This document shows, in pieces, positions 10,042 to 19,965 of a stretch of 64,000 bases of DNA (positions within the stretch are counted from its first letter, which is position 1; every line of letters begins with the position of its first letter). Source of the DNA: Altererythrobacter aquiaggeris. GTDB lineage: Bacteria; Pseudomonadota; Alphaproteobacteria; Sphingomonadales; Sphingomonadaceae. The notes below the pieces were generated by a model. That model saw nothing but the letters and a program-made list of their open reading frames with translations. It ran no database searches and was not told the DNA's origin. Where the stretch lies: positions 2,046,001 through 2,110,000 of the forward strand of contig NZ_JBANRL010000001.1 in the NCBI RefSeq assembly GCF_037154015.1, given 5' to 3'. The translations under genes and the position numbers were made by a program.

Positions 10042-10725
10042 TCAGGACGGTTCATGGCACATGCTGCGGGCCAGCGCCAGCAGCGCAGCATCTGACGGAC
10101 GTGCTGCAACCGCGACCTGCGCCCATCCGCCTCCGGCAGCCGACGCAATCCGCGGCCCCAGTGCCACAAGCGTAATGTGCGATGGATCGATATCAAGCCT
10201 TCTGCATTCATTGGAAAAATGCTGCGCCGCCGCCGCAGAATGAAGCAGCACCATAGCTTTTCCGCGTAAAATGTCTTTCAGCGAATGCGGCATTGGCCGC
10301 GCGCAAGAACGGTAAACAATTCGGCGGGTGATGTGCACATGGTCTGGCGGTTCAAGCGATATGTGGTTTTCGCCTGCAAGGCGGAGCAGATTGATCGGCT
10401 CTGCAGGAAGTTGATCGACCAGTTGCTGCAACCCGCCCTCGCCGGCCAGTCTGACGGTAAAACCGTGCGCCGCGGCAATATCGGCAGTTGCGGCGCCGAC
10501 AGCAAGGACCTCCAGCCCCGTATATTGCCGCAACTGGTCGCCGCCATGCCGAAAGACGTTCGCACTACCCGCCAGCAATGCGCCAAACCCTGCCGGCGGC
10601 GGACCGTCCCAGCCCACCGGTTCGATTTCGAAAAGCGGATAAGCCTCAATTGCCAGACCGAGCCGGGACGCAGCGATGACTGTCTCACCCGATCCCGGTT
10701 CGGGACGGATTGCAACGATTTTCAC
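10042..10725 (-). CDS. hemD: Uroporphyrinogen-III synthase
   Basis: HemD closes and inverts ring D of hydroxymethylbilane to give uroporphyrinogen III in heme and corrinoid synthesis. The 227-residue protein is poorly conserved in sequence, as this family generally is, but shows the expected two-lobed alpha/beta layout, a conserved VLLHSAAAAQHF segment near 160 and ALGPRIASAA near 188, matching the family's ALGPxTA motif. Its ATG overlaps the hemC stop (ATGA), so synthesis of consecutive pathway enzymes is coupled. The downstream gene is the mitofilin-like protein. Confidence 0.9.
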   Translation of the reverse strand: MKIVAIRPEPGSGETVIAASRLGLAIEAYPLFEIEPVGWDGPPPAGFGALLAGSANVFRHGGDQLRQYTGLEVLAVGAATADIAAAHGFTVRLAGEGGLQQLVDQLPAEPINLLRLAGENHISLEPPDHVHITRRIVYRSCARPMPHSLKDILRGKAMVLLHSAAAAQHFSNECRRLDIDPSHITLVALGPRIASAAGGGWAQVAVAARPSDAALLALARSMCHEPS

Positions 10726-11672
10726 GCGTCTGCCTGTCCGCTAAACACCGTGCGTATATTCGCGGGCGCTCGGCCCAGCAATTCCTGCGCCAGACGTGCC
10801 GCCGCCCCGGTATTGCCTGCGGTTATTATGGCCGAACCTTCCACTTTCACCGCACCGTCCGGACTGAACAGGACTACCCGAAGCACGATCCGGTCCGCGC
10901 CCCCGCTTGCGTGTGCAGCAACAGGGCTGTGACAGGTGCCGCCAAGCGCCAGCAAAAGCTCCCGCTCTGCCGAAACTTGCGCGCGCGTGTCGGCATCATC
11001 TAACGCTTCCAGCAGGTTGCGGGTACGCGCATCTGCGCTGCGGCATTCCAATCCGATGCAGCCTTGCGAGGCGGCAGGCGGCCAGTCATCGATGCCCAGC
11101 GGGGTTCCCACACCGGTCTCGCCCAGTCGCTGCAAACCGGCTGCCGCCAGCAGGGTTACATCCGCCTCTCCGGCGGCCAGCTTGGCCATGCGGGTCGCAA
11201 CATTGCCGCGAAATCCGACAATTTCCACATCCGGACGCAGATTTAGCATCTGTGCTGCACGCCGCGGCGAACTTGTTCCGACCTTGGCCGCTCTGGGAAT
11301 TGCGCGGATTGACGCCGCACCAAGCAAGACATCGCGGACATCGGCGCGCGGAAGCATTGCCGCAATCGTAAGCTGCGGCGACCGAACCGTCTCGACATCC
11401 TTGAGCGAATGGACCGCTGCATCTATTTCGCCGGAGGCAAGCCAGGCATCCAGTTCCCTGGTCCACAGCGCCTTCCCGCCAATATCGGCTAGCGGACGAT
11501 CCTTGATTTTGTCCCCGCTGGCCAGCACCGGAACCAGTTCGACCTGATCTTCTCGCCAGCCATGCGCCTGGCAAAGCCGCGTGCGCGCCTCAACCGCCTG
11601 CGCCATCGCCAGGGGCGATCGCCGCGTGCCCAGCCGAAGCTTGATATCGGGATTTTCGGTTTCGTTCGTCAT
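10722..11672 (-). CDS. hemC: Hydroxymethylbilane synthase (porphobilinogen deaminase)
   Basis: HemC polymerises four porphobilinogens into hydroxymethylbilane in the cytoplasm. The 316-residue sequence shows the N-terminal [15 protein letters not shown] motif, catalytic Asp92 in VHSLKDVET, the [10 protein letters not shown] segment at 132-141 and FRGNV at 154. The dipyrromethane cofactor attaches to Cys247 in [10 protein letters not shown]. All key residues are present. It heads the hemC-hemD-mitofilin operon and is divergent from tsaD, with only 47 bp between start codons, so the two promoters must be packed closely together. Confidence 0.97.
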   Translation of the reverse strand: MTNETENPDIKLRLGTRRSPLAMAQAVEARTRLCQAHGWREDQVELVPVLASGDKIKDRPLADIGGKALWTRELDAWLASGEIDAAVHSLKDVETVRSPQLTIAAMLPRADVRDVLLGAASIRAIPRAAKVGTSSPRRAAQMLNLRPDVEIVGFRGNVATRMAKLAAGEADVTLLAAAGLQRLGETGVGTPLGIDDWPPAASQGCIGLECRSADARTRNLLEALDDADTRAQVSAERELLLALGGTCHSPVAAHASGGADRIVLRVVLFSPDGAVKVEGSAIITAGNTGAAARLAQELLGRAPANIRTVFSGQADA

Positions 11673-11719
11673 GTCGCAAGGCTTGCCCTAAACAAGCCGC
11701 TCGTTCAGGGGAAGCCGCG

Positions 11720-12748
11720 ATGGCATTGATGCTCGGAATAGAATCCAGCTGCGATGAAACCGCAGTGGCGCTGGTTGACAGCGAACGCCGGATTGTGGCC
11801 CAGCGGATCGCGTCGCAGGACGAAGAACACGCGCCCTATGGCGGTGTTGTCCCTGAAATCGCAGCGCGCGCCCACGCCGAAAAGCTGGCGCCAATGGTGC
11901 AGGCCGTGCTTGATGATGCACAAATAACCCTGGCCGATGTTGACGGGATTGCGGCGACCGCAGGTCCGGGATTGATCGGCGGTGTGATGGTCGGTCTGGT
12001 GACCGCAAAAGCGCTCGCAATGGCCAGCGGCAAACCGCTCATCGCCGTGAACCATCTGGAAGGGCACGCCCTGTCGCCGCGGCTGGCGGACCCTGCGCTG
12101 CAATTTCCCTATGCCTTGCTGCTGGTATCGGGCGGCCATTGCCAGATCTTGCGGGTGGACGGTGTCGGGCAATATTGCCGGTTAGCCACCACGATCGATG
12201 ATGCCCTTGGCGAAGCGTTCGACAAGACTGCCAAAATCCTGGGGTTGGGGTTTCCCGGCGGCCCTGCGGTTGAGCGGCTGGCGCGTGACGGTGATCCCGC
12301 TGCCGTCCCACTACCCCGCCCGCTTTTGCGTAGCAAGGAACCGCATTTTTCCTTCGCCGGCCTGAAAAGCGCGGTGCTGCGCGCAAAACAAAGCGGCAAA
12401 TATGTTGACGCCGATCTTGCAGCAAGTTTCCAGCAGGCGGCAATCGATTGTGTAATTGACCGGCTGGGGAAATCGCTCGGCCTGATGGGTCATGTCACTG
12501 CATTTGTGGTTGCTGGCGGCGTGGCTTCCAACAAGGCAATCCGTACCGCGCTGGAGGTTCAATCGCGCGCGCACGGGCTGCGATTTGTCGCGCCTCCGCC
12601 TGCACTTTGCACCGATAATGCCGCGATGATCGCATGGGCCGGGATCGAGCGTATCGGACAATCCGATCCGCTGGATATTGCCGCACGCCCCCGCTGGCCG
12701 CTAGACGCCGACGCGGAACCCGTCCGCGGTGCAGGAGTGAAAGCATGA
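11720..12748 (+). CDS. tsaD: tRNA N6-threonylcarbamoyladenosine transferase
   Basis: TsaD transfers the threonylcarbamoyl group to A37 of ANN-decoding tRNAs, working with TsaB and TsaE. The 342-residue protein has the ASKHA nucleotide-fold start [14 protein letters not shown], the [12 protein letters not shown] segment near 48-60, and the metal-binding pair in [13 protein letters not shown] near residue 113. The FAGLKSAV and VVAGGVASN motifs complete the active site. A GGGGAAG sequence precedes the ATG. Its stop overlaps the gpsA start in ATGA, a pairing often seen in Sphingomonadales. Confidence 0.97.
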   Translation: MALMLGIESSCDETAVALVDSERRIVAQRIASQDEEHAPYGGVVPEIAARAHAEKLAPMVQAVLDDAQITLADVDGIAATAGPGLIGGVMVGLVTAKALAMASGKPLIAVNHLEGHALSPRLADPALQFPYALLLVSGGHCQILRVDGVGQYCRLATTIDDALGEAFDKTAKILGLGFPGGPAVERLARDGDPAAVPLPRPLLRSKEPHFSFAGLKSAVLRAKQSGKYVDADLAASFQQAAIDCVIDRLGKSLGLMGHVTAFVVAGGVASNKAIRTALEVQSRAHGLRFVAPPPALCTDNAAMIAWAGIERIGQSDPLDIAARPRWPLDADAEPVRGAGVKA

Positions 12749-13731
12749 TCGGCGTATTGGGAGCAGGTGCATGGGGGACTGCGCTGGCGCAGATGCTGGC
12801 GTCGGACGGCCGCGAAGTGATCCTGTGGGCCCGCGAGTCCGAACTGGTTGCCGAAATAAACGCGCTGCACACAAACAGCATATTCCTGCCTTCTGCCAGA
12901 CTTGCCAAAACTATCCGGGCAACCGGAAATCTGGCCGATCTGAACGGGCTGGACGCGTTGCTGGTCGTCACGCCGGCACAGCATATGGGCGACATACTTG
13001 GCGCTATGGGTTCCATTCCCCGCGATCTGGTGCTGTGCAGCAAAGGGATCGAAAAGGAGACCGGCCGCCTGATGAGCGACGTCGCATCCGATGCGGCGCC
13101 CGATAGCGAGGTTGCCGTACTCTCGGGACCGACATTTGCCCATGAAGTCGCCGCCGGCCTTCCTACCGCTGTCACGCTGGCTTGCGGCGGCAAGCGCAGT
13201 CAATGGCAGCGCCTTTCGCCCGCCATCGCCCGCCCCAGTTTCAGGCCATATTATTCGGATGATGTCGTCGGCGCAGAAATTGGCGGATCGGTGAAAAACG
13301 TCCTCGCGATAGCGTGCGGCGTGGTCGAAGGGTTGCAGCTTGGCCAAAATGCCAGAGCGGCACTGATTGCCCGGGGATACGCCGAAATGCAGCGGTTTGG
13401 TGATGCGCTCGGGGGAAATGCGGAAACATTGGCGGGTTTATGCGGTCTGGGGGATCTGGTCCTGACCTGCTCATCGACAGCCAGCCGGAATTTTTCGCTC
13501 GGCAAGGCGCTGGGTGAAGGAAAATCTGCCGAAGAATTGATGGCTGACCGCCGCACGGTGGCGGAGGGCGCACACACCGCACCCGTACTGGCCCAACTGG
13601 CCGCGAGCCACGGGATTGCCATGCCGATTGTAAGCGCAGTGAATCGTTTGCTTGACGGCGCTCCGGCGCGCGAAGTCGTCTCCGGTCTGCTCGCTCGCCC
13701 GCTGAAGGACGAACAAGGGCCGTCTGCGTGA
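12745..13731 (+). CDS. gpsA: Glycerol-3-phosphate dehydrogenase [NAD(P)+]
   Basis: GpsA reduces dihydroxyacetone phosphate to sn-glycerol-3-phosphate for phospholipid synthesis. The 328-residue protein starts with the dinucleotide-binding [16 protein letters not shown]. It carries [12 protein letters not shown] near 95-106, [12 protein letters not shown] with the active-site lysine near 184, and [14 protein letters not shown] near 235. The ATG overlaps the tsaD stop (ATGA); a longer open frame starting at 12634 lies inside tsaD and was rejected because the Rossmann motif must begin at the N-terminus. The gene ends overlapping the flippase start. Confidence 0.97.
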   Translation: MIGVLGAGAWGTALAQMLASDGREVILWARESELVAEINALHTNSIFLPSARLAKTIRATGNLADLNGLDALLVVTPAQHMGDILGAMGSIPRDLVLCSKGIEKETGRLMSDVASDAAPDSEVAVLSGPTFAHEVAAGLPTAVTLACGGKRSQWQRLSPAIARPSFRPYYSDDVVGAEIGGSVKNVLAIACGVVEGLQLGQNARAALIARGYAEMQRFGDALGGNAETLAGLCGLGDLVLTCSSTASRNFSLGKALGEGKSAEELMADRRTVAEGAHTAPVLAQLAASHGIAMPIVSAVNRLLDGAPAREVVSGLLARPLKDEQGPSA

Positions 13732-15221
13732 GCACCCAAACCTCACAGGCTGATATTGCCGCACTGGCAAAGGGCGGGCGAACAAACTTCTTCGGGTTCC
13801 TGCTTCGCCTCGCTGCCCGCTTGCCGTTCCTGTTCATTGCCGGCCGGCTGTACGGTGCCGACGCGCTTGGACGGTTTGCCTCTGCGCTGGTGGTTGTCGA
13901 ACTGGTTTCGCTGGTTTGTTCGATGGGCGAAAAGCGCGGACTGGCGCAGCGCCTGACCAACGGGACTACCGACGAGGTCGGGCTGGTTTTCGATGGCATG
14001 CTGGTGGCCTTCGTGTTTGCCTGCGGTGCGGCATTGATACTGTATCTGTTTCCGGCACCACTTTTCCCGAGCGGTAATTATACCTCGCTCGACAGGCTGA
14101 TCGTTATCGCAATTCCCGGATATGCGTTGACCGAAATCGTGCTGGCTGCGCAGGCTTATAAATTCGACATCGGAACGACTGTGCGTGCGCGCGCCGTGGT
14201 CGAGCCCTGGACCATATCAATCATGGCCGGGATACTGTTTTACCTGTTACCGGCTTCTGGCCTTTCGATGGCATATCTGTCAGCCATCTATGCCGGTTTG
14301 CTGACCGGCCTGTGGTCGTTTTTCCGGACATACGGGTTGCCCAAGGCATGGGATCCCAACCCCGCCCGGATTATCAGAATGATCGCGCGCGCCTTTCCGC
14401 TGGCGGTTTCCGACGCGATCGAATGGGGTACGCGGCGCGTCGATATTCTGATCCTCGGATTTTTTGCATCACCGGCAGTTGTCGGTGTTTATTATGTTGC
14501 ACAGCAGGTCGCCAGCCTGCCGCAAAAGCTGAAAACCAGTTTCGAGCCAATTCTTGGTCCGGTGATTACCCGCAATCTGAAGGAGAACAATCTGCCCGCC
14601 ATCGCCGCTCAGGTTTGTCAGGTCGGATTCTGGATCATCGCCGCGCAAGCAGGCATTGCGCTGGCACTGGGTATTCCCGGCGAAGCGGTCATGGGGCTGG
14701 TCGGACCAAACTTTGTTTATGGTACGGCTGCGCTGGCGTTTTTGCTCGCAGCGGAAGTCGTGGCGGCAACAGCGGTCGTGTCCGAGGCCGCGCTGGTCTA
14801 TGTTGCGCGACTAAGGAACCTCTGGATTTCCATTTTCACCATCGCCTTACAGGCAAGTTTGACTCTGGGTGCCATGGTGCTGGTTGATAATTACGGATTG
14901 GGTGATGTTTACCGCGCGGTCGGCGCTGCCATGTCGCTGATGGTTGCGCTGGGCATTGCATCGCTAATCAAGGCCACCCTGCTATCGCGGATATTGGGCG
15001 CATCGGTCAACAATTGGCGCTGGGCACTTGTTTATGCTGCGGCGCCGGCAGTCGTGGTCGGATATCTCGCCACGTACCTGCCCGAATGGGCGGAGCTGCT
15101 ATTCGGCATCCCGGCCATTCTCGGCGTGTATGGCTGGGTGATCTGGCGCCGTGGTTTCGGGCCCGAGGACCGGGTGCTGTTCCGCAAAAGTGTCGTCGAG
15201 GCGGAACCCGAGGAAAGCTGA
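13728..15221 (+). CDS. Polysaccharide/lipid-linked oligosaccharide flippase-like membrane protein
   Basis: This integral membrane protein of 497 residues has about 12-14 hydrophobic helices and resembles the MOP exporter superfamily (Wzx/MVF type), which flips lipid-linked sugars across the inner membrane. The N-terminal segment FFGFLLRLAARLPFLFIAGR and the middle YYVAQQVASLPQKLKTSFEP loop, with a charged patch following, fit oligosaccharide flippases. The substrate cannot be stated, and no glycosyltransferase genes lie nearby. The GTG start overlaps the gpsA stop by 4 bp, so it is probably translated with tsaD-gpsA. Confidence 0.82.
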   Translation: MSTQTSQADIAALAKGGRTNFFGFLLRLAARLPFLFIAGRLYGADALGRFASALVVVELVSLVCSMGEKRGLAQRLTNGTTDEVGLVFDGMLVAFVFACGAALILYLFPAPLFPSGNYTSLDRLIVIAIPGYALTEIVLAAQAYKFDIGTTVRARAVVEPWTISIMAGILFYLLPASGLSMAYLSAIYAGLLTGLWSFFRTYGLPKAWDPNPARIIRMIARAFPLAVSDAIEWGTRRVDILILGFFASPAVVGVYYVAQQVASLPQKLKTSFEPILGPVITRNLKENNLPAIAAQVCQVGFWIIAAQAGIALALGIPGEAVMGLVGPNFVYGTAALAFLLAAEVVAATAVVSEAALVYVARLRNLWISIFTIALQASLTLGAMVLVDNYGLGDVYRAVGAAMSLMVALGIASLIKATLLSRILGASVNNWRWALVYAAAPAVVVGYLATYLPEWAELLFGIPAILGVYGWVIWRRGFGPEDRVLFRKSVVEAEPEES

Positions 15222-15258
15222 GCTTTCGTTTCCCTGATCTGCCAGCTAAAGGCGCTTG

Positions 15259-15999
15259 ATGTTTACCAGACCCATCACCGCAATCGCTGCCGGAGCAATT
15301 CTGACTGTAATTACGGCGCTTTTGGGCGCCAGCGCGAGCGATCAGGACCTTTCGGCATCGCTTTCTGCCCAGGCAGGACAGGCGATTGCGAGAGTAGGCG
15401 GCGGCGGCGTCACGGCAACGTTCGCATCGATGAACGGTTGGCCGTCGCGCCATCCGGTACTTTCGGGCGGGGAAAATGTCGATGACAACAAACGGGCCGA
15501 AATTGCCCGGTCCGTTGGCAATATTCCCGGTGTGGGCGGCGTGTTCTGGGCCGATGGCACGATGATTGCCGAACGCGGGCAAAGCAGTCGGGCGCCTACA
15601 CGGTGCCAGGGTGATATCGAGGCATTGTTGCAGGCCCGTTCGATCCGGTTCGAAGAATCGTCAGCGCGGATGGACCCGGCCAGTTATGAACTGGTCAAGG
15701 AAGTGGCGCGGGCCCTCAGGCCCTGCCTCGGCGCGATTATTGCTATAACCGGCCATACCGACACGTCCGGCGACGAAGAAGCCAACCAGACGCTGTCCCG
15801 TCAGCGCGCGCAGGCTGTGCGCCGCGCGCTGATCGATCTGCAAATTCCCGGTGCAGGCCTGAAAGCCAGCGGATCAGGGTCGAGCGAACCTGTCGAAGGG
15901 TTGGAACCAACCGATCCTGCAAACCGGCGGATTGAATTTTCGGTTATCACGACAATGCCGCTGGTCCCCACCCCTGTCGATACGCCGGGAGCACGATAA
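15259..15999 (+). CDS. OmpA-like C-terminal domain envelope protein
   Basis: The product (about 246 residues) begins with a hydrophobic signal or anchor (TAIAAGAILTVITALLGASA). It continues with a roughly 90-residue middle region (ATFASMNGWPSRHPVLSGG) like the BON-type repeat found before OmpA domains. It ends in an OmpA-like peptidoglycan-binding domain near 120-230 with ITGHTDTSGDEEANQTLSRQ and NRRIEFSV, both hallmark segments. It probably tethers the envelope to peptidoglycan in the periplasm. The codon before the ATG is TTG, so the start could be one residue earlier. Its TAA overlaps the next ATG (TAATG), linking it to a tiny membrane protein. Confidence 0.87.
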   Translation: MFTRPITAIAAGAILTVITALLGASASDQDLSASLSAQAGQAIARVGGGGVTATFASMNGWPSRHPVLSGGENVDDNKRAEIARSVGNIPGVGGVFWADGTMIAERGQSSRAPTRCQGDIEALLQARSIRFEESSARMDPASYELVKEVARALRPCLGAIIAITGHTDTSGDEEANQTLSRQRAQAVRRALIDLQIPGAGLKASGSGSSEPVEGLEPTDPANRRIEFSVITTMPLVPTPVDTPGAR

Positions 16000-16094
16000 T
16001 GGCGATTTGGGGAGAGCTTCTGTTTCTTATGCTGGCCACTTATGTGATCGGACTGGGCATCGGATGGATTATCTGGGGCCGGAAAAATTCTTGA
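15999..16094 (+). CDS. 31-residue single-pass membrane microprotein
   Basis: This is a short frame encoding 31 residues: MAIWGELLFLML, then a hydrophobic stretch ending in GWIIWGRKNS. It has one predicted transmembrane helix (about residues 5-26) and a positively charged C-terminus, which predicts N-out/C-in insertion. Its ATG overlaps the TAA of the OmpA-like gene, and its TGA is 1 bp before the ATG of the HHH-domain gene. That packing strongly suggests a real, translationally coupled gene rather than spacer. The function is not known; a small adaptor for a neighbouring membrane protein is one possibility. Gene callers with a length cut-off would miss it. Confidence 0.65.
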   Translation: MAIWGELLFLMLATYVIGLGIGWIIWGRKNS

Positions 16095-16095
16095 T

Positions 16096-16659
16096 ATGGA
16101 GCAACTGGAAATGATCGAACTGGTCGAAGCCAACTGGCTATTGTTCGTAATCGCCCTGATTATCGGCATTGCGGTCGCCTGGTACGTATTCGCGGCGACC
16201 CGCCGGACTCGCGTTGAAACCGACAAGCGTGACGTGCTGGACGACAATGCCGCACCTGCCGCGCGAAACCAGGCCTTGCTGGACGCTGCGCCTGCCGCTG
16301 GCCCCGCGACGGTGGTTCCGGCGGCCAACCCGGGCATTACCGCTGCCGCGGGATCGGCCGTCGCTGCTGTGGTTCAGGAACAGACGGCCAAGGCTGACAG
16401 CGCCCCGCCGGCATCCGCACAGGACGATGATCTTGCCCGCATCAAGGGCGTCGGGCCAAAGCTGCGCATGCTGCTGGCCGAACTGGGTGTTACTTCGGTG
16501 TCGCAGGTCGCCGCATGGACCCAGGACGATATCGACCGGATTGATCCGCTGTTGGGCAAGTTTGCAGGGCGCATTCGGCGCGACCAATGGACCGAGCAGG
16601 CGAGGTTGCTGGAAGGCGGGGACCGCGCTGCCTACGAAGCGAAATTCGGCAAAGGCTGA
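16096..16659 (+). CDS. Membrane-anchored helix-hairpin-helix protein
   Basis: This 187-residue protein has an N-terminal transmembrane helix (LLFVIALIIGIAVAWYVFAA, about 15-34), an Ala/Pro-rich linker (about 50-105), and a C-terminal helix-hairpin-helix domain. The HHH sequence is LARIKGVGPKLRMLLAELGV followed by SVSQVAAWTQDDIDRID, the fold of the COG3743-type flap-endonuclease-like domain. HHH domains bind DNA or protein; no nuclease active site is visible. The gene is last in the tight OmpA-like/microprotein/HHH run, so its role is probably at the envelope. No function is established for this arrangement. Confidence 0.8.
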   Translation: MEQLEMIELVEANWLLFVIALIIGIAVAWYVFAATRRTRVETDKRDVLDDNAAPAARNQALLDAAPAAGPATVVPAANPGITAAAGSAVAAVVQEQTAKADSAPPASAQDDDLARIKGVGPKLRMLLAELGVTSVSQVAAWTQDDIDRIDPLLGKFAGRIRRDQWTEQARLLEGGDRAAYEAKFGKG

Positions 16660-16694
16660 AAGCGACGCGCAGCTTGGCAATTTTACTGCCCGAC

Positions 16695-16718
16695 GCTAGG
16701 GCGGCATAAACCCCTAGC
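16695..16718. promoter_or_regulatory. Inverted repeat before gcdH
   Basis: GCTAGGG (16695-16701) and CCCTAGC (16712-16718) form a perfect 7-bp inverted repeat around a 10-base spacer, immediately upstream of the AGGA ribosome-binding site of the glutaryl-CoA dehydrogenase gene. It could be an operator or a leader hairpin limiting ribosome access. It lacks a T-tract, so it is not a good terminator for the upstream gene. Confidence 0.35.
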
Positions 16719-16731
16719 TAGGATAATAAAC

Positions 16732-17916
16732 ATGGCCGGTATGGCACCTTTCGACTGGGCCGATCCTTTCGATCTCGAAACCCAGTTGACCGAAGAGGAG
16801 CGCATGGTGCGCGATGCGGCCAATGGCTTCGCGCAGAGCGAGTTGCAGCCCCGCGTCCAAGCGGCGTACCGCGGTGAAGTCGATGCGCCGGAACTGTTTC
16901 CGCTGATGGGCCAGGCGGGTCTGCTTGGCGTCACGGTTCCCGAAGAATATGGCGGCTCCGGCGCAAGCTACGTGGCCTATGGGCTGGTTGCGCGCGAGAT
17001 CGAGCGGGTGGATTCGGGCTACCGCTCGATGGCCTCGGTCCAGTCCAGTCTCGTGATGTATCCAATCCACGCCTACGGATCGGAAGAACAGCGCCGGAAA
17101 TATCTCCCGGGCCTTGCCAGCGGCGAATTGATCGGCTGTTTCGGCTTGACCGAACCTGATGCCGGTTCCGACCCGGGCGGAATGAAAACCGTTGCCAGAC
17201 AGGACGGTGACGGATTTATTCTCAACGGAACGAAAACGTGGATCAGCAACGCCCCGTTTGCCGACGTATTTGTCGTCTGGGCCAAGTCCGAAGCGCATGG
17301 CGGCGGTATCCGCGGCTTTGTTCTGGAAAAGGGCATGGCAGGCCTGTCAGCCCCGAAAATCGAAGGCAAGCTGAGCCTTCGCGCATCAACCACCGGCATG
17401 ATCGTGATGGAAGATGTGAAAGTCGGCAATGACGCGCTGCTGCCCGACGTACAGGGGTTGAAAGGCCCGTTTGGCTGTCTCAACCGCGCCCGCTACGGAA
17501 TTAGCTGGGGCGCGATGGGCGCAGCCGAGTTCTGCCTCCACGCTGCGCGCCAATATGGCCTCGACCGCCAACAATTCGGCCGCCCGCTTGCTGCAACCCA
17601 GCTGTTCCAGAAGAAACTGGCAGATATGATGAGCGACATCGCGCTGGGCCTGCAAGCCAGTCTGCGCGTGGGCCGCCTGATGGATGAAGGCCGCTTCGCG
17701 CCGGACATGATTTCCATTGTCAAGCGCAACAATGTCGGCAAGGCGCTCGAAATTGCGCGCCACGCGCGCGATATGCATGGCGGCAATGGCATTTCCGATG
17801 AATATCAGGTGATGCGCCATATGGTGAATCTGGAAACCGTGAACACGTATGAAGGCGCGCATGATGTGCACGCCCTGATTCTTGGCCGCGCGATCACGGG
17901 GATCTCCGCATTCTGA
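16732..17916 (+). CDS. gcdH: Glutaryl-CoA dehydrogenase
   Basis: This FAD-dependent enzyme of lysine/tryptophan catabolism oxidatively decarboxylates glutaryl-CoA to crotonyl-CoA. The 394-residue sequence has the acyl-CoA dehydrogenase folds with [19 protein letters not shown] near 137-155, [18 protein letters not shown] near 167-184, and the GcdH-characteristic [14 protein letters not shown]-like segment ([10 protein letters not shown]). The catalytic base is Glu374 in [20 protein letters not shown], and that motif is diagnostic for GcdH over other acyl-CoA dehydrogenases. The ATG has AGGA 8 bases upstream. A monocistronic unit is likely. Confidence 0.94.
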   Translation: MAGMAPFDWADPFDLETQLTEEERMVRDAANGFAQSELQPRVQAAYRGEVDAPELFPLMGQAGLLGVTVPEEYGGSGASYVAYGLVAREIERVDSGYRSMASVQSSLVMYPIHAYGSEEQRRKYLPGLASGELIGCFGLTEPDAGSDPGGMKTVARQDGDGFILNGTKTWISNAPFADVFVVWAKSEAHGGGIRGFVLEKGMAGLSAPKIEGKLSLRASTTGMIVMEDVKVGNDALLPDVQGLKGPFGCLNRARYGISWGAMGAAEFCLHAARQYGLDRQQFGRPLAATQLFQKKLADMMSDIALGLQASLRVGRLMDEGRFAPDMISIVKRNNVGKALEIARHARDMHGGNGISDEYQVMRHMVNLETVNTYEGAHDVHALILGRAITGISAF

Positions 17917-17979
17917 TTTTCTCTTGTTAGGCAGGCTGCAACGGCTAGGTTACATCGCTGGTCCTGTGGGAGAATACGA

Positions 17980-19932
17980 GTGAGCGACGCGGTCTATCCT
18001 GTGCCTTCGGACTGGGCCGAGAATGCCCTGATCGATGCTGCCACTTACGAGGAAAAATATCGCCGGTCGTTAGATGATACGGACGCTTTCTGGCGTGAGG
18101 AAGCCCGGCGGATCGACTGGGCCACGCCCTTCGACACTGTGAAAGACACCGGTTTCGACGAAGCTGATTTCCGCATTCGCTGGTTTACCGGCGGCAAGCT
18201 GAACATTGCCGCCAATGCGCTCGACCGCCATCTTGATATGCGGGGTGACAGGGCTGCAATCATCTGGGAGCCGGATGATCCATCCGAACCGGGCCGCACG
18301 ATAACTTACCGCGAATTGCACCGCGAGGTCTGCCAGTTCGCCAATGGGCTGAAGGCCAAGGGTGTGACCAAGGGCGACCGGGTCACGATCTATCTACCGA
18401 TGGTCCCCGAAGCCGCGGTCGCAATGCTCGCCTGTGCCCGGATCGGCGCCGTCCATTCGGTCGTGTTTGCAGGATTTTCCCCTGATGCGCTGGCCGGCAG
18501 AATACAGGATTGCCGCTCCGATATCGTGATCACGGCTGACGAGGGGCTGCGCGGCGGCAAGACAATACCGCTAAAGGCCAATGTCGATGCTGCGCTGGAG
18601 AAAACGCCGGTTTCGACGGTCATCATGCTGCGCCGCACCGGCGCCGATGTACCGATGACGCCAGGCCGCGATGCGGATTGGGCAGAACTTGTCAGCGCGC
18701 AGTCCGGCGAATGCCCGCCCGAGATTATGGATGCCGAAGATCCGCTGTTCATCCTGTACACATCAGGCTCGACCGGTAAGCCCAAGGGCGTGCTGCACAC
18801 TACCGGCGGCTATGCAGTATGGACCAGCATGACGCATGAGGCGGTTTTTGATTACCGGCCCGCCGAATCGGGTCCGGCTCCGGTCTATTGGTGTGCTGCG
18901 GATGTGGGCTGGGTAACCGGACATTCCTATGTCGTTTACGGCCCGCTTTTGAACGGAGCCACGCAGGTCATGTTCGAAGGCGTTCCCAATTATCCCGACC
19001 ATTCGCGGTTCTGGAATATTATCGACAAGCACATGGTCGAAATTTTCTATGCAGCCCCCACCGCGCTGCGCGCATTGATGCGTGAGGGTGATGAATACGT
19101 CACAAGAACCAGCCGCAAGTCACTTAGATTACTCGGTTCTGTGGGCGAGCCGATCAATCCGGAGGCCTGGGAATGGTACCACCGCGTTGTCGGCGAGCGC
19201 CGCTGTCCGATCGTGGATACATGGTGGCAGACAGAAACCGGCGGGGCGATGATTACCCCGCTGCCCGGCGCGACCGATCTGAAACCCGGCAGCGCGAGCA
19301 AGCCGATGTTCGGTGTCCGGCCCGCGCTGGTCGATCCCGAAACCGGCAAGCTGCTAGATGGTGCGGCTTCGGGCGCGTTGGTCATCCAGGATAGCTGGCC
19401 CGGCCAGATGCGGACGGTTTACGGCGATCACGAACGCTTTTTCCAGACCTATTTCAGCACTTATCCCGGTTATTATTTTACCGGAGACGGATGCCGCCGC
19501 GACGCGGACGGATATTATTGGATCACCGGCAGAATAGATGATGTGATAAATGTGTCAGGTCACCGGATGGGCACTGCGGAGGTTGAAAGCGCGCTGGTGG
19601 AACACCCGGCTGTCGCCGAAGCGGCGGTCGTGGGAATGCCGCACGATATCAAGGGACAGGGCATTTATGCCTATGTCACCACCAATGCCGGCACCGCCGA
19701 CACCGACGGGCTGCGCGCTGAACTGGTGATGTGGGTGCGGAAGGAAATCGGACCCATCGCCGCGCCCGATGCGGTGCAGTTTGCGCCCGCTCTGCCCAAA
19801 ACCCGCAGCGGCAAGATCATGCGGCGTATCCTGCGCAAGATCGCCGAGAACGATACGGATAATCTGGGCGACATCTCGACGCTGGCCGATCCGTCGGTGG
19901 TTGACGATCTGGTTAGGAACCGTCAGGTTTGA
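17980..19932 (+). CDS. acs: Acetyl-CoA synthetase
   Basis: Acs activates acetate with ATP to acetyl-AMP and then acetyl-CoA, letting the cell use acetate or recover overflow carbon. Seen in the 650 residues: ATP-binding [20 protein letters not shown] near 250-269, [15 protein letters not shown] near 310, [11 protein letters not shown] near 413-423, and the C-terminal [11 protein letters not shown] with Lys612. That lysine is the one acetylated by Pat/AcuA enzymes and reversed by CobB in other bacteria. Start GTG at 17980 has GGGAGA upstream. Length matches the family (about 650). Confidence 0.97.
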   Translation: MSDAVYPVPSDWAENALIDAATYEEKYRRSLDDTDAFWREEARRIDWATPFDTVKDTGFDEADFRIRWFTGGKLNIAANALDRHLDMRGDRAAIIWEPDDPSEPGRTITYRELHREVCQFANGLKAKGVTKGDRVTIYLPMVPEAAVAMLACARIGAVHSVVFAGFSPDALAGRIQDCRSDIVITADEGLRGGKTIPLKANVDAALEKTPVSTVIMLRRTGADVPMTPGRDADWAELVSAQSGECPPEIMDAEDPLFILYTSGSTGKPKGVLHTTGGYAVWTSMTHEAVFDYRPAESGPAPVYWCAADVGWVTGHSYVVYGPLLNGATQVMFEGVPNYPDHSRFWNIIDKHMVEIFYAAPTALRALMREGDEYVTRTSRKSLRLLGSVGEPINPEAWEWYHRVVGERRCPIVDTWWQTETGGAMITPLPGATDLKPGSASKPMFGVRPALVDPETGKLLDGAASGALVIQDSWPGQMRTVYGDHERFFQTYFSTYPGYYFTGDGCRRDADGYYWITGRIDDVINVSGHRMGTAEVESALVEHPAVAEAAVVGMPHDIKGQGIYAYVTTNAGTADTDGLRAELVMWVRKEIGPIAAPDAVQFAPALPKTRSGKIMRRILRKIAENDTDNLGDISTLADPSVVDDLVRNRQV

Positions 19933-19965
19933 ACAGTCTTTCGGCCGTAACAATGGGGGAATCCG

